A stretch of 64,000 nucleotides of DNA from Ectothiorhodospiraceae bacterium WFHF3C12 (GTDB lineage Bacteria > Pseudomonadota > Gammaproteobacteria > Nitrococcales > Nitrococcaceae), in assembly GCA_013519935.1 (NCBI GenBank), contig JACDUA010000004.1:39926-103925 (forward strand). Direction: 5' to 3'. The notes beneath the pieces were generated by a model. The model saw only the letters and a list, made by a program, of their open reading frames with translations, searched no databases and was not told the origin of the DNA. Below, piece after piece: positions 25,852 through 34,279 of this stretch. Each line of letters begins with the position of its first letter. Position 1 is the stretch's first letter. The translations under genes and the position numbers were made by a program.

Positions 25852-26451
25852 ATGGAATCGTGGAGCGCGACTGGCACCTATCTGGAGGCGTGCACCTGTG
25901 ACGGGGTGTGTCCGTGCACCATGCTCAAGGAGCCGACGATGGGAACCTGCACGGCGATCGTGGGCTGGCACATCGATGAGGGGGTGTTCGGCAGCGTCCC
26001 CCTCGAGGGGCTCACCGTCGCCATGGGGGTTTTCACGCCCGGGAACATGAGCCACGGGGATTGGAAAGCCGCCCTCTACATCGACGACCGGGCGGACGCA
26101 CAGCAACAGGACGCGCTGGCCAAGATCTTCGGAGGCCAGGCCGGTGGTCATCCCGCCACCATGGGCCAGCTGGTCAGCGACGTGGCCGGCGTGAAGGCCG
26201 CCCCGATCCAGTGGGAGTCCAACGGCAGGAAGGTCCACATCCGGATCGGCGACGTCGGTGAAGCGGACACCGAGCCGGTGGAGGGCCAGGACGGCGGGAT
26301 CCCGACCCTCGAAAACCACCCGTTTGCGGTGGCGCCGGGATACGCCGGTTACATCAATGAGTCGAAGCGGACCCGCCTCGACGACTCCGGCATCCAGTTC
26401 GACGTCTCGGACCGCTTCGCGCTGGTTTCGCCCTTTTCGTACTCGAGCTGA
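25852..26451 (+). CDS. DUF1326 domain protein
   Basis: 199 residues; ATG 25852 follows GGAGGAGAG. The family signature is an N-terminal cysteine cluster, EACTCDGVCPCTML (about residues 12-25), then GTCTAIVGWHIDEG and ALYIDDRADAQQQDALAKIF, all typical of DUF1326. Function is unknown, although the four cysteines suggest metal binding. It precedes a DUF2182 membrane protein by 77 bp, a pairing seen in other bacteria. No signal peptide is visible. Confidence 0.87.
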   Translation: MESWSATGTYLEACTCDGVCPCTMLKEPTMGTCTAIVGWHIDEGVFGSVPLEGLTVAMGVFTPGNMSHGDWKAALYIDDRADAQQQDALAKIFGGQAGGHPATMGQLVSDVAGVKAAPIQWESNGRKVHIRIGDVGEADTEPVEGQDGGIPTLENHPFAVAPGYAGYINESKRTRLDDSGIQFDVSDRFALVSPFSYSS

Positions 26452-26528
26452 AGACTGACCGCGGTGCCATGAGCCGCCAACGCGCGGCTCGGCGCCGCGG
26501 GGTCTGCCTTGCGCGAGAGGTGAGCAAA

Positions 26529-27299
26529 ATGACCCGTCTCTCTCCACGCGCCGTGCTCTGGCGCGACCGTATGATCCTCATCTCCAGCCTGGTCCTGCTC
26601 GCGGCGCTGTCGTGGTGGTACATGGTGGACATGGCTCTGGACATGGGCACGATGGCTTCTGCCGAGGGCGCGGGGCACCGCATGTCGAGCTGGACCCTGG
26701 GGGAGTTCTTCCTCGTGTTCGTCATGTGGGCCGTCATGATGGTGGCGATGATGCTTCCGGCCGCCTCCCCCATGATCTTCGCGTACTCGTCCATCGCCCG
26801 ACGGCACGCCTCCGACCGTCCTATGGCCCATACGTGGACGTTCGTCTGCGGCTACTTCGTGGTCTGGACGGCCTTCAGCGCGGGCGTGACCCTGCTGCAG
26901 TGGCAGCTGCACCAGGCCGCGGTGCTCTCGGCGATGGGAGTGAGCACGACCCCCTACCTGGCCGCCGCGTTGCTGCTGGGCGCGGGCCTCTTCCAGTTCA
27001 CGCCGCTGAAGCACGCGTGCCTGCACAAGTGTCGATCGCCGGTGGCTTTTCTCTTGACCGAGTGGCGCCCCGGCACCGCCGGCGCGTTCAACATGGGCGT
27101 CAAGCACGGCTACACCTGCGCGGCATGCTGCTGGTCGTTGATGTTGCTGATGTTCGTGCTCGGCACGATGAACATCTGGTGGATGTTCGCCCTGACGGTG
27201 TTCTTCGTTCTGGAAAAGGTGGGGCCGGCGCCGCAATGGTTGGGGCGCTTCACCGGAGTGGCGCTCATTGCGTGGGCGGCCGTGGTGGCGAGCAGCTGA
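26529..27299 (+). CDS. DUF2182 integral membrane protein
   Basis: 256 residues; ATG 26529 has GAGAGGTGAG upstream. It has about six to seven hydrophobic segments. Family hallmarks are the methionine-rich helix WAVMMVAMMLPAASPMIF, QFTPLKHACLHKCRSP and the NMGVKHGYTCAACCWSLML segment. The conserved Met, Cys and His residues have led to the label 'predicted metal-binding'; the metal is unknown. It sits directly after DUF1326, so the two probably work together, with the cysteine-rich soluble partner handing on or receiving a ligand (inference). Confidence 0.88.
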   Translation: MTRLSPRAVLWRDRMILISSLVLLAALSWWYMVDMALDMGTMASAEGAGHRMSSWTLGEFFLVFVMWAVMMVAMMLPAASPMIFAYSSIARRHASDRPMAHTWTFVCGYFVVWTAFSAGVTLLQWQLHQAAVLSAMGVSTTPYLAAALLLGAGLFQFTPLKHACLHKCRSPVAFLLTEWRPGTAGAFNMGVKHGYTCAACCWSLMLLMFVLGTMNIWWMFALTVFFVLEKVGPAPQWLGRFTGVALIAWAAVVASS

Positions 27300-27321
27300 G
27301 GGATTTATCGACGAACGGTAA

Positions 27322-27352
27322 GGTGGAATACGCTTCGCTATTGCACCCTACG
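27322..27352. repeat. Dispersed palindrome, GGTGGAATA type
   Basis: GGTGGAATACGCTTCGCTAT followed by TGCACCCTACG. This is the inverted partner of the copy at 6778-6802, with one arm mismatch. Confidence 0.68.
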
Positions 27353-27507
27353 GATACTGCGAATATACACGGGCTCTTCGCAGCGGCGCGGTGACATCGA
27401 CGGTCATGCCGGCTGCGGGGAGCACCGCGGGGCGATGGTGGCCCTGCGCTGCCCGGAGACCGAATGCCGCCTCGCGGTGCGCCTGCGCGGATCTCTGAGG
27501 CACACGC

Positions 27508-27540
27508 AGGGTGGGTGGAGACGCGAGCCGTGAACCCACC
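27508..27540. repeat. Dispersed palindrome, GGGTGGGT...ACCCACC type
   Basis: Arms GGTGGGT and ACCCACC around GGAGACGCGAGCCGTGA. It lies just past the stop of the flavin monooxygenase gene. It resembles the copy at 33998-34031 and belongs to the same intergenic family. Confidence 0.6.
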
Positions 27541-27550
27541 GAACGGCGGC

Positions 27551-28849
27551 TCAGGCGGCGGCCATCCCCTTGGTCATGTCCTTCTTCAGCTGCCTGGCGT
27601 AGGTCTTGAAGTCCACTTCCAGCGTATAGCGCGGGGCATTGACGAATCTCTTCGCGACGGTGCGCCGGTGCCGGTCGATCTCGCGCTCCATCGTCCGCCG
27701 GCCCGGCAACTGGATGTCGCCGGCCAGGACGCCGGCCATCCAGCGGGACTGGATCTCCACCAGCGGGATGGTCGGCCCGACCGGCTGGACCAGCCCGGCG
27801 AAGTGCAGCCCCGGGTGCACCGGCGAGGCGATGCGGCGGTAGAGGTGCTGGATGTCCCGCTCCGCGTCGAACACCTCCGGCGCCAGGAACGGGAAGGTGG
27901 TGTCGTAGCCGGTGGCGTAGATGATGGTGTCGGAATGCCCCTCGCTGCCGTCGACGAAGGCGACATCGTTGCCCTTGAGCTCCGCGACGTTTGGCTTGAT
28001 GCCGATCCAGCCGTGGCCGATGTAGGGCAGCAGCTCCTGGCTGAGCGTGGCGTGCTCCCGCCACATGGGGTGGTCGGGTTTGGGCACGCCGTAGCGCTCC
28101 TGATCCCCCACGGTGAGGAACATGAGCTTGCTGATGATGGCGCGGGAGGCGGCCGTGGGCAGCTTGAGCTTCTTCGAGAAGAACGCGCCCCAACGGTCCG
28201 TGGGAATCCCCATGATGTACTTGGGCATGATCCAGGCGCTGCGCCGGGTGGAAAGCGTCACGCTGCGGGCGCGGCGGCAGAGATCCACCGCGATGTCCAC
28301 GGCGGAGTTGCCGATGCCGACGATGAGCACATCCTTGTCCTCGAACGGCGCGGCGTCCTTGTAGTAGTGGGAATGCAGGGTCTCACCGGCGAACTCGCCG
28401 GGGAAGTCCGGATAGCGCGGCTCGGACAGGTGGCCGTTGGCGACGATCACGGCCCGGTAGCGGCCGGCCCCGCCCTGGTCGGTCTCCACCGTCCAGGTGC
28501 CATCCGCGTTGGGCCGGGCGGACTCCACCCGGGTGCGGAAACGGATGTGCGGGCGCACGCCGAAGTGATCGGCATACTGCTCCAGGTACTCCATCACCTG
28601 CCAGTGGGACATGAACTCCGGCAGGTGCTCGGGGATCGGGAAATCGGGGTACTGCAGGTTCCGGCGGCTGGTGTCGATGTGCAGGCTGCGGTAGGACGAG
28701 GACAGCCCGTTGTCGTTGTCGAAGCGCCAGTTGCCGCCGATATCCGAGCCGATCTCGAAGGCCTCGAAAGGCACGCCGCGCTCCTTCAGCGCCTTGGCGG
28801 CGGCGACCCCCGATGAGCCCGCCCCGATGATGCAGACCGTATCCGCCAT
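27551..28849 (-). CDS. Flavin-containing monooxygenase
   Basis: 432 residues. FAD site CIIGAGSSGVAAAKALKERG at residues 6-25; GGNWRFDNDNGLSSSYRSLH typical of bacterial FMOs; an FMO-type segment FAGETLHSHYYKD near residue 165; NADPH site VLIVGIGNSAVDIAVDL near 185-200; terminal ATGYDTTFPFL. It should oxygenate soft nucleophiles or carbonyl substrates using NADPH and O2; the substrate is unknown. It is the last gene of a minus-strand run with a DenD-like dehydrogenase 39 bp and an amidohydrolase upstream. Confidence 0.92.
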   Translation of the reverse strand: MADTVCIIGAGSSGVAAAKALKERGVPFEAFEIGSDIGGNWRFDNDNGLSSSYRSLHIDTSRRNLQYPDFPIPEHLPEFMSHWQVMEYLEQYADHFGVRPHIRFRTRVESARPNADGTWTVETDQGGAGRYRAVIVANGHLSEPRYPDFPGEFAGETLHSHYYKDAAPFEDKDVLIVGIGNSAVDIAVDLCRRARSVTLSTRRSAWIMPKYIMGIPTDRWGAFFSKKLKLPTAASRAIISKLMFLTVGDQERYGVPKPDHPMWREHATLSQELLPYIGHGWIGIKPNVAELKGNDVAFVDGSEGHSDTIIYATGYDTTFPFLAPEVFDAERDIQHLYRRIASPVHPGLHFAGLVQPVGPTIPLVEIQSRWMAGVLAGDIQLPGRRTMEREIDRHRRTVAKRFVNAPRYTLEVDFKTYARQLKKDMTKGMAAA

Positions 28850-28888
28850 TTCTTCCCTCCCCTTTTCTGATCGTTATCGTGTTTCGGG

Positions 28889-29866
28889 CTACGCCCCGGC
28901 GGCGATATACGCCTCGACGATGGACTCGAAGGCGTCCTCCGACCGCAGGCCCGCCCGCGTCGCCCGCTCCGAGACGAACCGCCTTGGCCAGCCGTCCACC
29001 ACCGCCTGGGCCGCCTCGTCGAGCTCATAGCTGACGGTACCGAGCCCTCTGTCCTTGCCGATCGCATTGACCGCGGCGATCATCTTCGCCGGCGTGGTGG
29101 TCAGGGCGGGCAGGTTCATGGCCCGCGTGGCGCCGAAGGCCCCGGCGGGCAGCGCCGCCACCTTCAGCAGCGAATGCGCCACGTGCTGAACCGATGCAAC
29201 CGTGAGGCAGGTATCCGCGCGGAACGGGCAGATGGTGTCCCGGCCGGCCAGCGGCTCGCGCACGATGGCCGCCACCTGGTCGGAGACCGACGGCGCGCGT
29301 CCCGGCTCGCGCACCAGGACGATGGGCAGGCGCAGGGCACGGCCGTCGATGACGCCGTGGCGGGTGTAGTCGTTGATGAGCTGCTCGGCGATGACCTTGT
29401 GCGCGCCGTAGGAGGTCTGCGGCGTCTGGACGACGCCGTCGTCCACGGTCTCGGGCAGGTCACCGCCGTAGGTGGCGATGGAGCTGGCGAAGACGAACCG
29501 GGGCGGCGCGTGCAGCGACCGGCAGGCGTCGAGCAGATCCAGGAAGCCGCGCACGTTGACCCGGGTGGCCTTGACCGGATCGGCCTGGGCCTCGGCGGTG
29601 AGCGTTGCGGCGAGATGGAATATGACGTCCACCGGCCGCTCGAATACCGCCTGGCGCACCGCCGGATCGCAGATATCCCCCTGCCTCGTTACGAGCGTCA
29701 CGCCCGCCGGCGCGTCCGGTTCCGCGAATGCCGTCCAGTCCACGAGCACCAGTTCCGTCAGGGGCTCCCAACGACCGTCCGGCTGCTCCAGACCACCCGC
29801 CTCCAGCAGCGCCCCAACCAGATTCGAACCGATGAACCCGCCAGCCCCGGTGACCAGGATCCTCAT
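28889..29866 (-). CDS. denD: NAD-dependent epimerase/dehydratase, DenD-like
   Basis: 325 residues; ATG 29866 has AAAGGAGAAC upstream. It is an extended SDR with MRILVTGAGGFIGSNLVGAL at the start, IFHLAATLTAEAQADP, the serine region VFASSIATYGG and the active-site Tyr-Lys in TSYGAHKVIAEQ. The full-length resemblance, including QTPQTSYGAHK, is to D-erythronate dehydrogenase (DenD), which oxidises D-erythronate to its 2-oxo form. The partner genes of that pathway (otn/denK) are not here, so the substrate is uncertain. It lies in a probable operon with a deaminase and a flavin monooxygenase. Confidence 0.72.
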   Translation of the reverse strand: MRILVTGAGGFIGSNLVGALLEAGGLEQPDGRWEPLTELVLVDWTAFAEPDAPAGVTLVTRQGDICDPAVRQAVFERPVDVIFHLAATLTAEAQADPVKATRVNVRGFLDLLDACRSLHAPPRFVFASSIATYGGDLPETVDDGVVQTPQTSYGAHKVIAEQLINDYTRHGVIDGRALRLPIVLVREPGRAPSVSDQVAAIVREPLAGRDTICPFRADTCLTVASVQHVAHSLLKVAALPAGAFGATRAMNLPALTTTPAKMIAAVNAIGKDRGLGTVSYELDEAAQAVVDGWPRRFVSERATRAGLRSEDAFESIVEAYIAAGA

Positions 29867-29924
29867 CCCCGTTCTCCTTTCTTCTCGGAATACGGCAAAG
29901 CCGGCCAGGCGTGCGTGCCGGTGG

Positions 29925-31277
29925 CTACAGCGCCAGTGCCTGTAGCCTGCGCGCGGCCCGGGCGTGCGCCGACATGATCTCACCCAGATCGGCGTTCACC
30001 AGCTGGCCATCGGCCACGGCCCACTGCCCGTTGACCATCACCCGGTCGGCCCGGTGCGCCCCGCACAGAACCAGGGCGGCGATGGGATCCGCGTGGCCGG
30101 AAAAGCGCGGCTCGGTGTCCAGCCGGAACAGGGCGAGATCGGCGCAAAGCCCTTCGGCGATGCGCCCGATATCCCGCCGGCCAAGGCAGCGGGCACCGCC
30201 TTCGGTGGCCCAGCGTAGCGCATCCAGGTGATCGACGCCCTCCGCGCCGTAGGCGAGGCGCTGGGTGAGAAACGCCTGACGCGCCTCCTGGGCGAGATTG
30301 GAGGCATCGTTGGAGGAGGAGCCGTCAACGCCCAGGCCCACCGGGCAGCCGGCGCGCTCCAGTTCCGGCACGCGGCAGAGGCCGGACCCGAGCACGGCGT
30401 TGGAGCTGGGACAGTGGCATACGCCCACGCCCCGGGCGCCCAGCCGCCGTACCTCGGTGTCGTCCAGGTGCACGCCGTGGGCCAGCCACAGATCCGGGCC
30501 AAGCCAGCCCAATTCCTCCAGGTACTCGACGGGCCGCTGGCCGAAGCATTCCAGGCAATACTGCGTTTCCTGCTCCGTCTCCGCCAGGTGGGTGTGCAGC
30601 GGCGCTTCGTACCGCCTGGCAAGCGCGGCGCTGTCGCGCATCAGGGCCGTGGACGCCTCGAACGGCGTGCACGGCGCGACAGCGATCCGGACCATGGCGC
30701 CGTCACCGGGTTCGTTGTAGCGCTCCAGCAGCGCTTGCGTGTGTTCGAGAATGTGTCCCCGGCGCTCGGTGACCGCGACCGGTGCCAACCCGCCGTCGGC
30801 CTCCGAGTGGTCGATGGAGCCGCGGCACAGCGTGACCCGGAGCCCCAGCGACCGCGCTGCCTCCACCTCCAGGTCCACGGCGTCCTGCAGGGCCGGGGTG
30901 AACAGGTAATGGTGATCGGCTGCCGTCGTGCACCCGGACAGCAGCAGCTCGGCCATGGCCAGCCGCGCGGCGGCGCTGACCATGCCGGGCTCCAGATGCT
31001 GCCAGACCGGCAGCATCGTCCGCAGCCACGGGAACAGGGCCTTGTTCAGCGCCGGGGGAAAGGCGCGCGTCAACGTCTGGAAGAAATGGTGATGCGCATT
31101 CACCAGCCCCGGCAGGACTACATGGCCGCTGGCGTCGAAAACCCCGTCCACGGGCCGGATCGGCTGGCGGCCCGCGCGCACCAGCTCGACAATCCGGCCG
31201 CCCTGGACAACCACGCCGCCCTCGGCGTCCTCGGCCAGAATGGCCAGGGGATCGCGAATCCACAGACTGGTTGTCAT
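29925..31277 (-). CDS. Amidohydrolase, 8-oxoguanine deaminase type
   Basis: 450 residues. The metal ligands of the ATZ/TRZ deaminase family are visible: HxH in LVNAHHHFFQTLTRAFP (about residue 60), HTHLAETEQE (about 235), HGVHLDDTE (about 270) and the Asp in GVDGSSSNDASNL (about 325). The HHHFFQTLTRA segment and ASNLAQEARQA region are characteristic of 8-oxoguanine deaminases rather than chlorohydrolases. It would convert 8-oxoguanine to urate and ammonia in the cytoplasm. It is the promoter-proximal gene of the run ending in a flavin monooxygenase, divergent from an alcohol dehydrogenase. Confidence 0.85.
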   Translation of the reverse strand: MTTSLWIRDPLAILAEDAEGGVVVQGGRIVELVRAGRQPIRPVDGVFDASGHVVLPGLVNAHHHFFQTLTRAFPPALNKALFPWLRTMLPVWQHLEPGMVSAAARLAMAELLLSGCTTAADHHYLFTPALQDAVDLEVEAARSLGLRVTLCRGSIDHSEADGGLAPVAVTERRGHILEHTQALLERYNEPGDGAMVRIAVAPCTPFEASTALMRDSAALARRYEAPLHTHLAETEQETQYCLECFGQRPVEYLEELGWLGPDLWLAHGVHLDDTEVRRLGARGVGVCHCPSSNAVLGSGLCRVPELERAGCPVGLGVDGSSSNDASNLAQEARQAFLTQRLAYGAEGVDHLDALRWATEGGARCLGRRDIGRIAEGLCADLALFRLDTEPRFSGHADPIAALVLCGAHRADRVMVNGQWAVADGQLVNADLGEIMSAHARAARRLQALAL

Positions 31278-31798
31278 CGGTGACTCCGGTTACCGTCCCT
31301 GACTGACGCTGCCATCCGGCTTCGGGCAGCAGGGCCAAGTGAGCACACGCCCGCAATACAGTACACGTTGCCACAAATCCTGATTCCCAGCGTAGCCGTC
31401 CTACTGGCGCAGCAGGTGCCGGACGTGCAGGCGCGCACACGCAGGCTCACGCCGCGCTTGGCGGCCATCTTCGGCCCGGCCCTGTTCAATGTCCCGGTCA
31501 TCTCGCGCCTGCCGGGCCGACGCCACTCGGTGGAGGGCCCCGCCACTGAATCGCTCAACGCGCCGACTCACCCTCCGCCTGCGCCGGCGACTGGAAACCC
31601 CGCCGACCCTCGACAATAGTTCATGAATGCGAAGCCGGGTCCCGACACCCGGTTTCGTGGCGGCCAACACACGAGAAGATCCAACAGGCCAGGGCCTGCC
31701 CCCAGGCAAAACACCGGCCACCGGGCGCGACATGGCCCCGGCCGGAACAGACCAACAAGGCAGGCCCTTACCGCTGCAACGGAGCGGAGGAGGAAACA
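31278..31798. other. 521-bp divergent promoter region
   Basis: This lies between the amidohydrolase (minus) and quinohaemoprotein dehydrogenase (plus). Short ORFs here have no ribosome sites or family features. I see no repeat or clear sigma-factor site. Its length fits divergent regulated promoters. Confidence 0.5.
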
Positions 31799-33898
31799 AT
31801 GTTCAAAATGACCCGTCTCGCAGCCGGCGGACTGTCCGCCGTGCTTTTCGCATCACTGGCTCAGGCCGGACCCATATCCGAGGACGCGGTGCGCCAGGCC
31901 ACCGCCGACATCGACGGCGAGGCCATCATCGCCAACGCCCGGACCACCGAGAACTGGCTGAACTACGGCCTCGACTATGCCGAGACCCGTTTCTCCCGCC
32001 TGGAATCAATTGACGAGGGCAACGTCGACGACCTCGGGTTGGCCTGGTCCTACAACCTGAACTCGACACGCGGCGTGGAGGCCACGCCCATCGTCGTTGA
32101 CGGCGTCATGTACGTCACCGCCTCCTGGTCGGTGGTCCACGCCCTGGACGCGGTCACCGGCGAGCAGCTCTGGGTCTATGATCCGCAGGTGCCGAAATCC
32201 TGGGGTGTGAAGGGCTGCTGCGACGTGGTCAACCGCGGCGTGGCGGTCCACGAGGGCAAGGTGTACGTCGGTGCCTTCGACGGCTACCTGCACGCCATCG
32301 ACGCGGCCACCGGCGAGCGGATCTGGAAGGTGAACACGCTCATCGACCGTGACCGGCCGTACACCATCACCGGCGCGCCGCGGGTGGTGAAAGGCAACGT
32401 GCTCATCGGCAACGGCGGCGCGGAACTGGGCGTGCGCGGTTACGTCACCGCCTACGACGCCGAGACCGGCGAGCAGGCCTGGCGCTGGTTCTCGGTGCCC
32501 GGCAACCCGGATGAGCCCTTCGAGGACGCGAGCATGGAAGCGGCCGCCAAGACCTGGGATCCGTCGGGCAAGTACTGGGAGGCCGGCGGCGGCGGCACCA
32601 TCTGGGACGCCATGGCCTACGACCCGGAGCTCGACCTGCTCTACGTCGGCACCGGCAACGGCAGCCCGTGGAACCGCAAACTGCGGAGCCCCTCGGGCGG
32701 CGACAATCTCTATCTCGCGTCGGTGGTGGCACTGGACCCGGACACCGGTGAGTATCAGTGGCATTACCAACACACGCCCGGCGATACCTGGGACTACACC
32801 TCCACCCAACACATCATCCTGGCGGATCTGGACATCGACGGAGAGACCCGCAAGGTCCTGCTGCAGGCGCCGAAGAACGGTTTCTTTTATGTGATCGACC
32901 GGACCGACGGCGAGTTCATCTCCGCCGAGCCATTCGTCAAGGTCACCTGGGCCAAGGGCTACGACGAGGACGGCCGCCCCATCGAGGTGGAAGGCGCCCG
33001 CTCGCGCACCGATCCGTGGGAGACCGTTCCCTCACCCTACGGCGCGCACAACTGGCACCCCATGTCCTACAACCCCCGGACGGGCCTGGTCTACATTCCG
33101 GCCCAGGGCGTGCCGCTGGTGCTCCAGCACAACCCGGCGTGGGAGCTGAACAAGGAGCAGGCCGGCGCTCCAGCCTCCGGCGTGGGCTGGAACCTGGGCT
33201 ATTTCTTCGCGAGCGGCGCGAAGGCGACGCCCTTCGGCCATCTTCTGGCCTGGGACCCGGTCAAGCAGGAGGAAGTCTGGCGTTCGGAGTACGTCTCGCC
33301 CTGGAATGGCGGCACCCTGACCACGGCCGGCAACCTCGTTTTCCAGGGCACCGCCGACGGACGTTTCATCGCCTATAACGCATCGACCGGCAAGATGCTC
33401 TGGCAGACCCCGGTGGGCTCGGGCGTGGTGGCCGCGCCGGCGACGTGGGAACACGAGGGCGAGCAGTACGTCACCGTGGCCGTCGGCTGGGGCGGCGTCT
33501 ACGGCATCACCCAGCGCGCCACGGACCGGGTGGGGCCCGGCCGGGTGTACACGTTCAAGATGGGCGGCGAGGCCGAGATGCCGGAAATGGTCATCCACGA
33601 CCCCTCGGAGCTGGTCAAGGGCGTGCCCTACGAAGCGGAGCACGTCGAGGCCGGCGGCGCCCTCTATGTCGCCAACTGCCTGATGTGCCACGGCGTGCCC
33701 GGCGTCAACAACGGCGGCAACGTCTCCAACCTTGGCTATTCGGACGCCGATACCCTCAAGAACGCCGAGGACATCGTGTTCACCGATGCCATGGCTGACC
33801 AGGGCATGCCCAACTTCAAGGGCGAGCTCACCGAAGCCGAATTGACCCGGATCATCGCCTTCATTCAGGGCACGGTGGACGCCGTCAGGCAGCAGTAA
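31799..33898 (+). CDS. PQQ-dependent quinohaemoprotein alcohol dehydrogenase
   Basis: 699 residues with GGAGGAAACA before the ATG. A Sec signal peptide (MFKMTRLAAGGLSAVLFASL, cleaved after AQA) sends it to the periplasm. The PQQ propeller spans residues ~35-590 and has the vicinal disulfide KGCCDVVNRG, repeated W-docking motifs such as VHALDAVTGEQLWVYD, and the substrate-side segment TPGDTWDYTSTQ. The C-terminus carries one haem c site, NCLMCHGVPG. This is a type II alcohol dehydrogenase, which passes electrons from alcohols through PQQ to its own haem. No PQQ-synthesis genes are in the window. A terminator-like hairpin follows. Confidence 0.95.
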   Translation: MFKMTRLAAGGLSAVLFASLAQAGPISEDAVRQATADIDGEAIIANARTTENWLNYGLDYAETRFSRLESIDEGNVDDLGLAWSYNLNSTRGVEATPIVVDGVMYVTASWSVVHALDAVTGEQLWVYDPQVPKSWGVKGCCDVVNRGVAVHEGKVYVGAFDGYLHAIDAATGERIWKVNTLIDRDRPYTITGAPRVVKGNVLIGNGGAELGVRGYVTAYDAETGEQAWRWFSVPGNPDEPFEDASMEAAAKTWDPSGKYWEAGGGGTIWDAMAYDPELDLLYVGTGNGSPWNRKLRSPSGGDNLYLASVVALDPDTGEYQWHYQHTPGDTWDYTSTQHIILADLDIDGETRKVLLQAPKNGFFYVIDRTDGEFISAEPFVKVTWAKGYDEDGRPIEVEGARSRTDPWETVPSPYGAHNWHPMSYNPRTGLVYIPAQGVPLVLQHNPAWELNKEQAGAPASGVGWNLGYFFASGAKATPFGHLLAWDPVKQEEVWRSEYVSPWNGGTLTTAGNLVFQGTADGRFIAYNASTGKMLWQTPVGSGVVAAPATWEHEGEQYVTVAVGWGGVYGITQRATDRVGPGRVYTFKMGGEAEMPEMVIHDPSELVKGVPYEAEHVEAGGALYVANCLMCHGVPGVNNGGNVSNLGYSDADTLKNAEDIVFTDAMADQGMPNFKGELTEAELTRIIAFIQGTVDAVRQQ

Positions 33899-33906
33899 CC
33901 GTCCTC

Positions 33907-33927
33907 GGGGCCGGCCTGGCCGGCCCC
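33907..33927 (+). terminator. Hairpin after alcohol dehydrogenase
   Basis: Perfect 9-bp arms GGGGCCGGC and GCCGGCCCC with a CTG loop, eight bases after the stop. The following CTCTTC is only weakly T-rich. Confidence 0.6.
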
Positions 33928-33997
33928 GCCTCTTCAAGCCGCGTGCCGGCGGCGGGTGCGGGGCGCGGGCCGTGACCCGAGTTGCTCCCCGGCCAGC

Positions 33998-34031
33998 GTA
34001 GGGTGGGTTAGGCGCCAGCCGTAACCCACCC
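33998..34031. repeat. Dispersed palindrome, GTGGGTTA...TAACCCAC type
   Basis: GTAGGGTGGGTTAGGCGCCA followed by GCCGTAACCCACCC, with long matching arms. The flanking 380-bp gap to the sulfotransferase gene holds no gene I recognise. Confidence 0.72.
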
Positions 34032-34279
34032 ACACCATCACCGCCCGAAGCCGGGCGGGCTTCGCCCTTCGCGCCCTCCCCACCCAATCCCTGGGAATCC
34101 CGGACACCGTCGTTGTCGTCCCGCCCCAGGAACGTCCGCCAGCGGCGTCTCCACCCGCGACGCGCCAATCCGCTCCCTCCACCCAGGCGCCGCGTCATAA
34201 CGCTGTCACCTGACCGCGATAGTGTTTCGGGCGTCGATAACGCTGACCAGCCAGGCCACAGTCCGGAAACCGCACCAAC

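Noticed and set aside
31390..31430. Sigma-54-like GG-N10-GC spacing near 31405
   Set aside because: Such spacing is common by chance in GC-rich DNA, and the rest of the consensus is missing.
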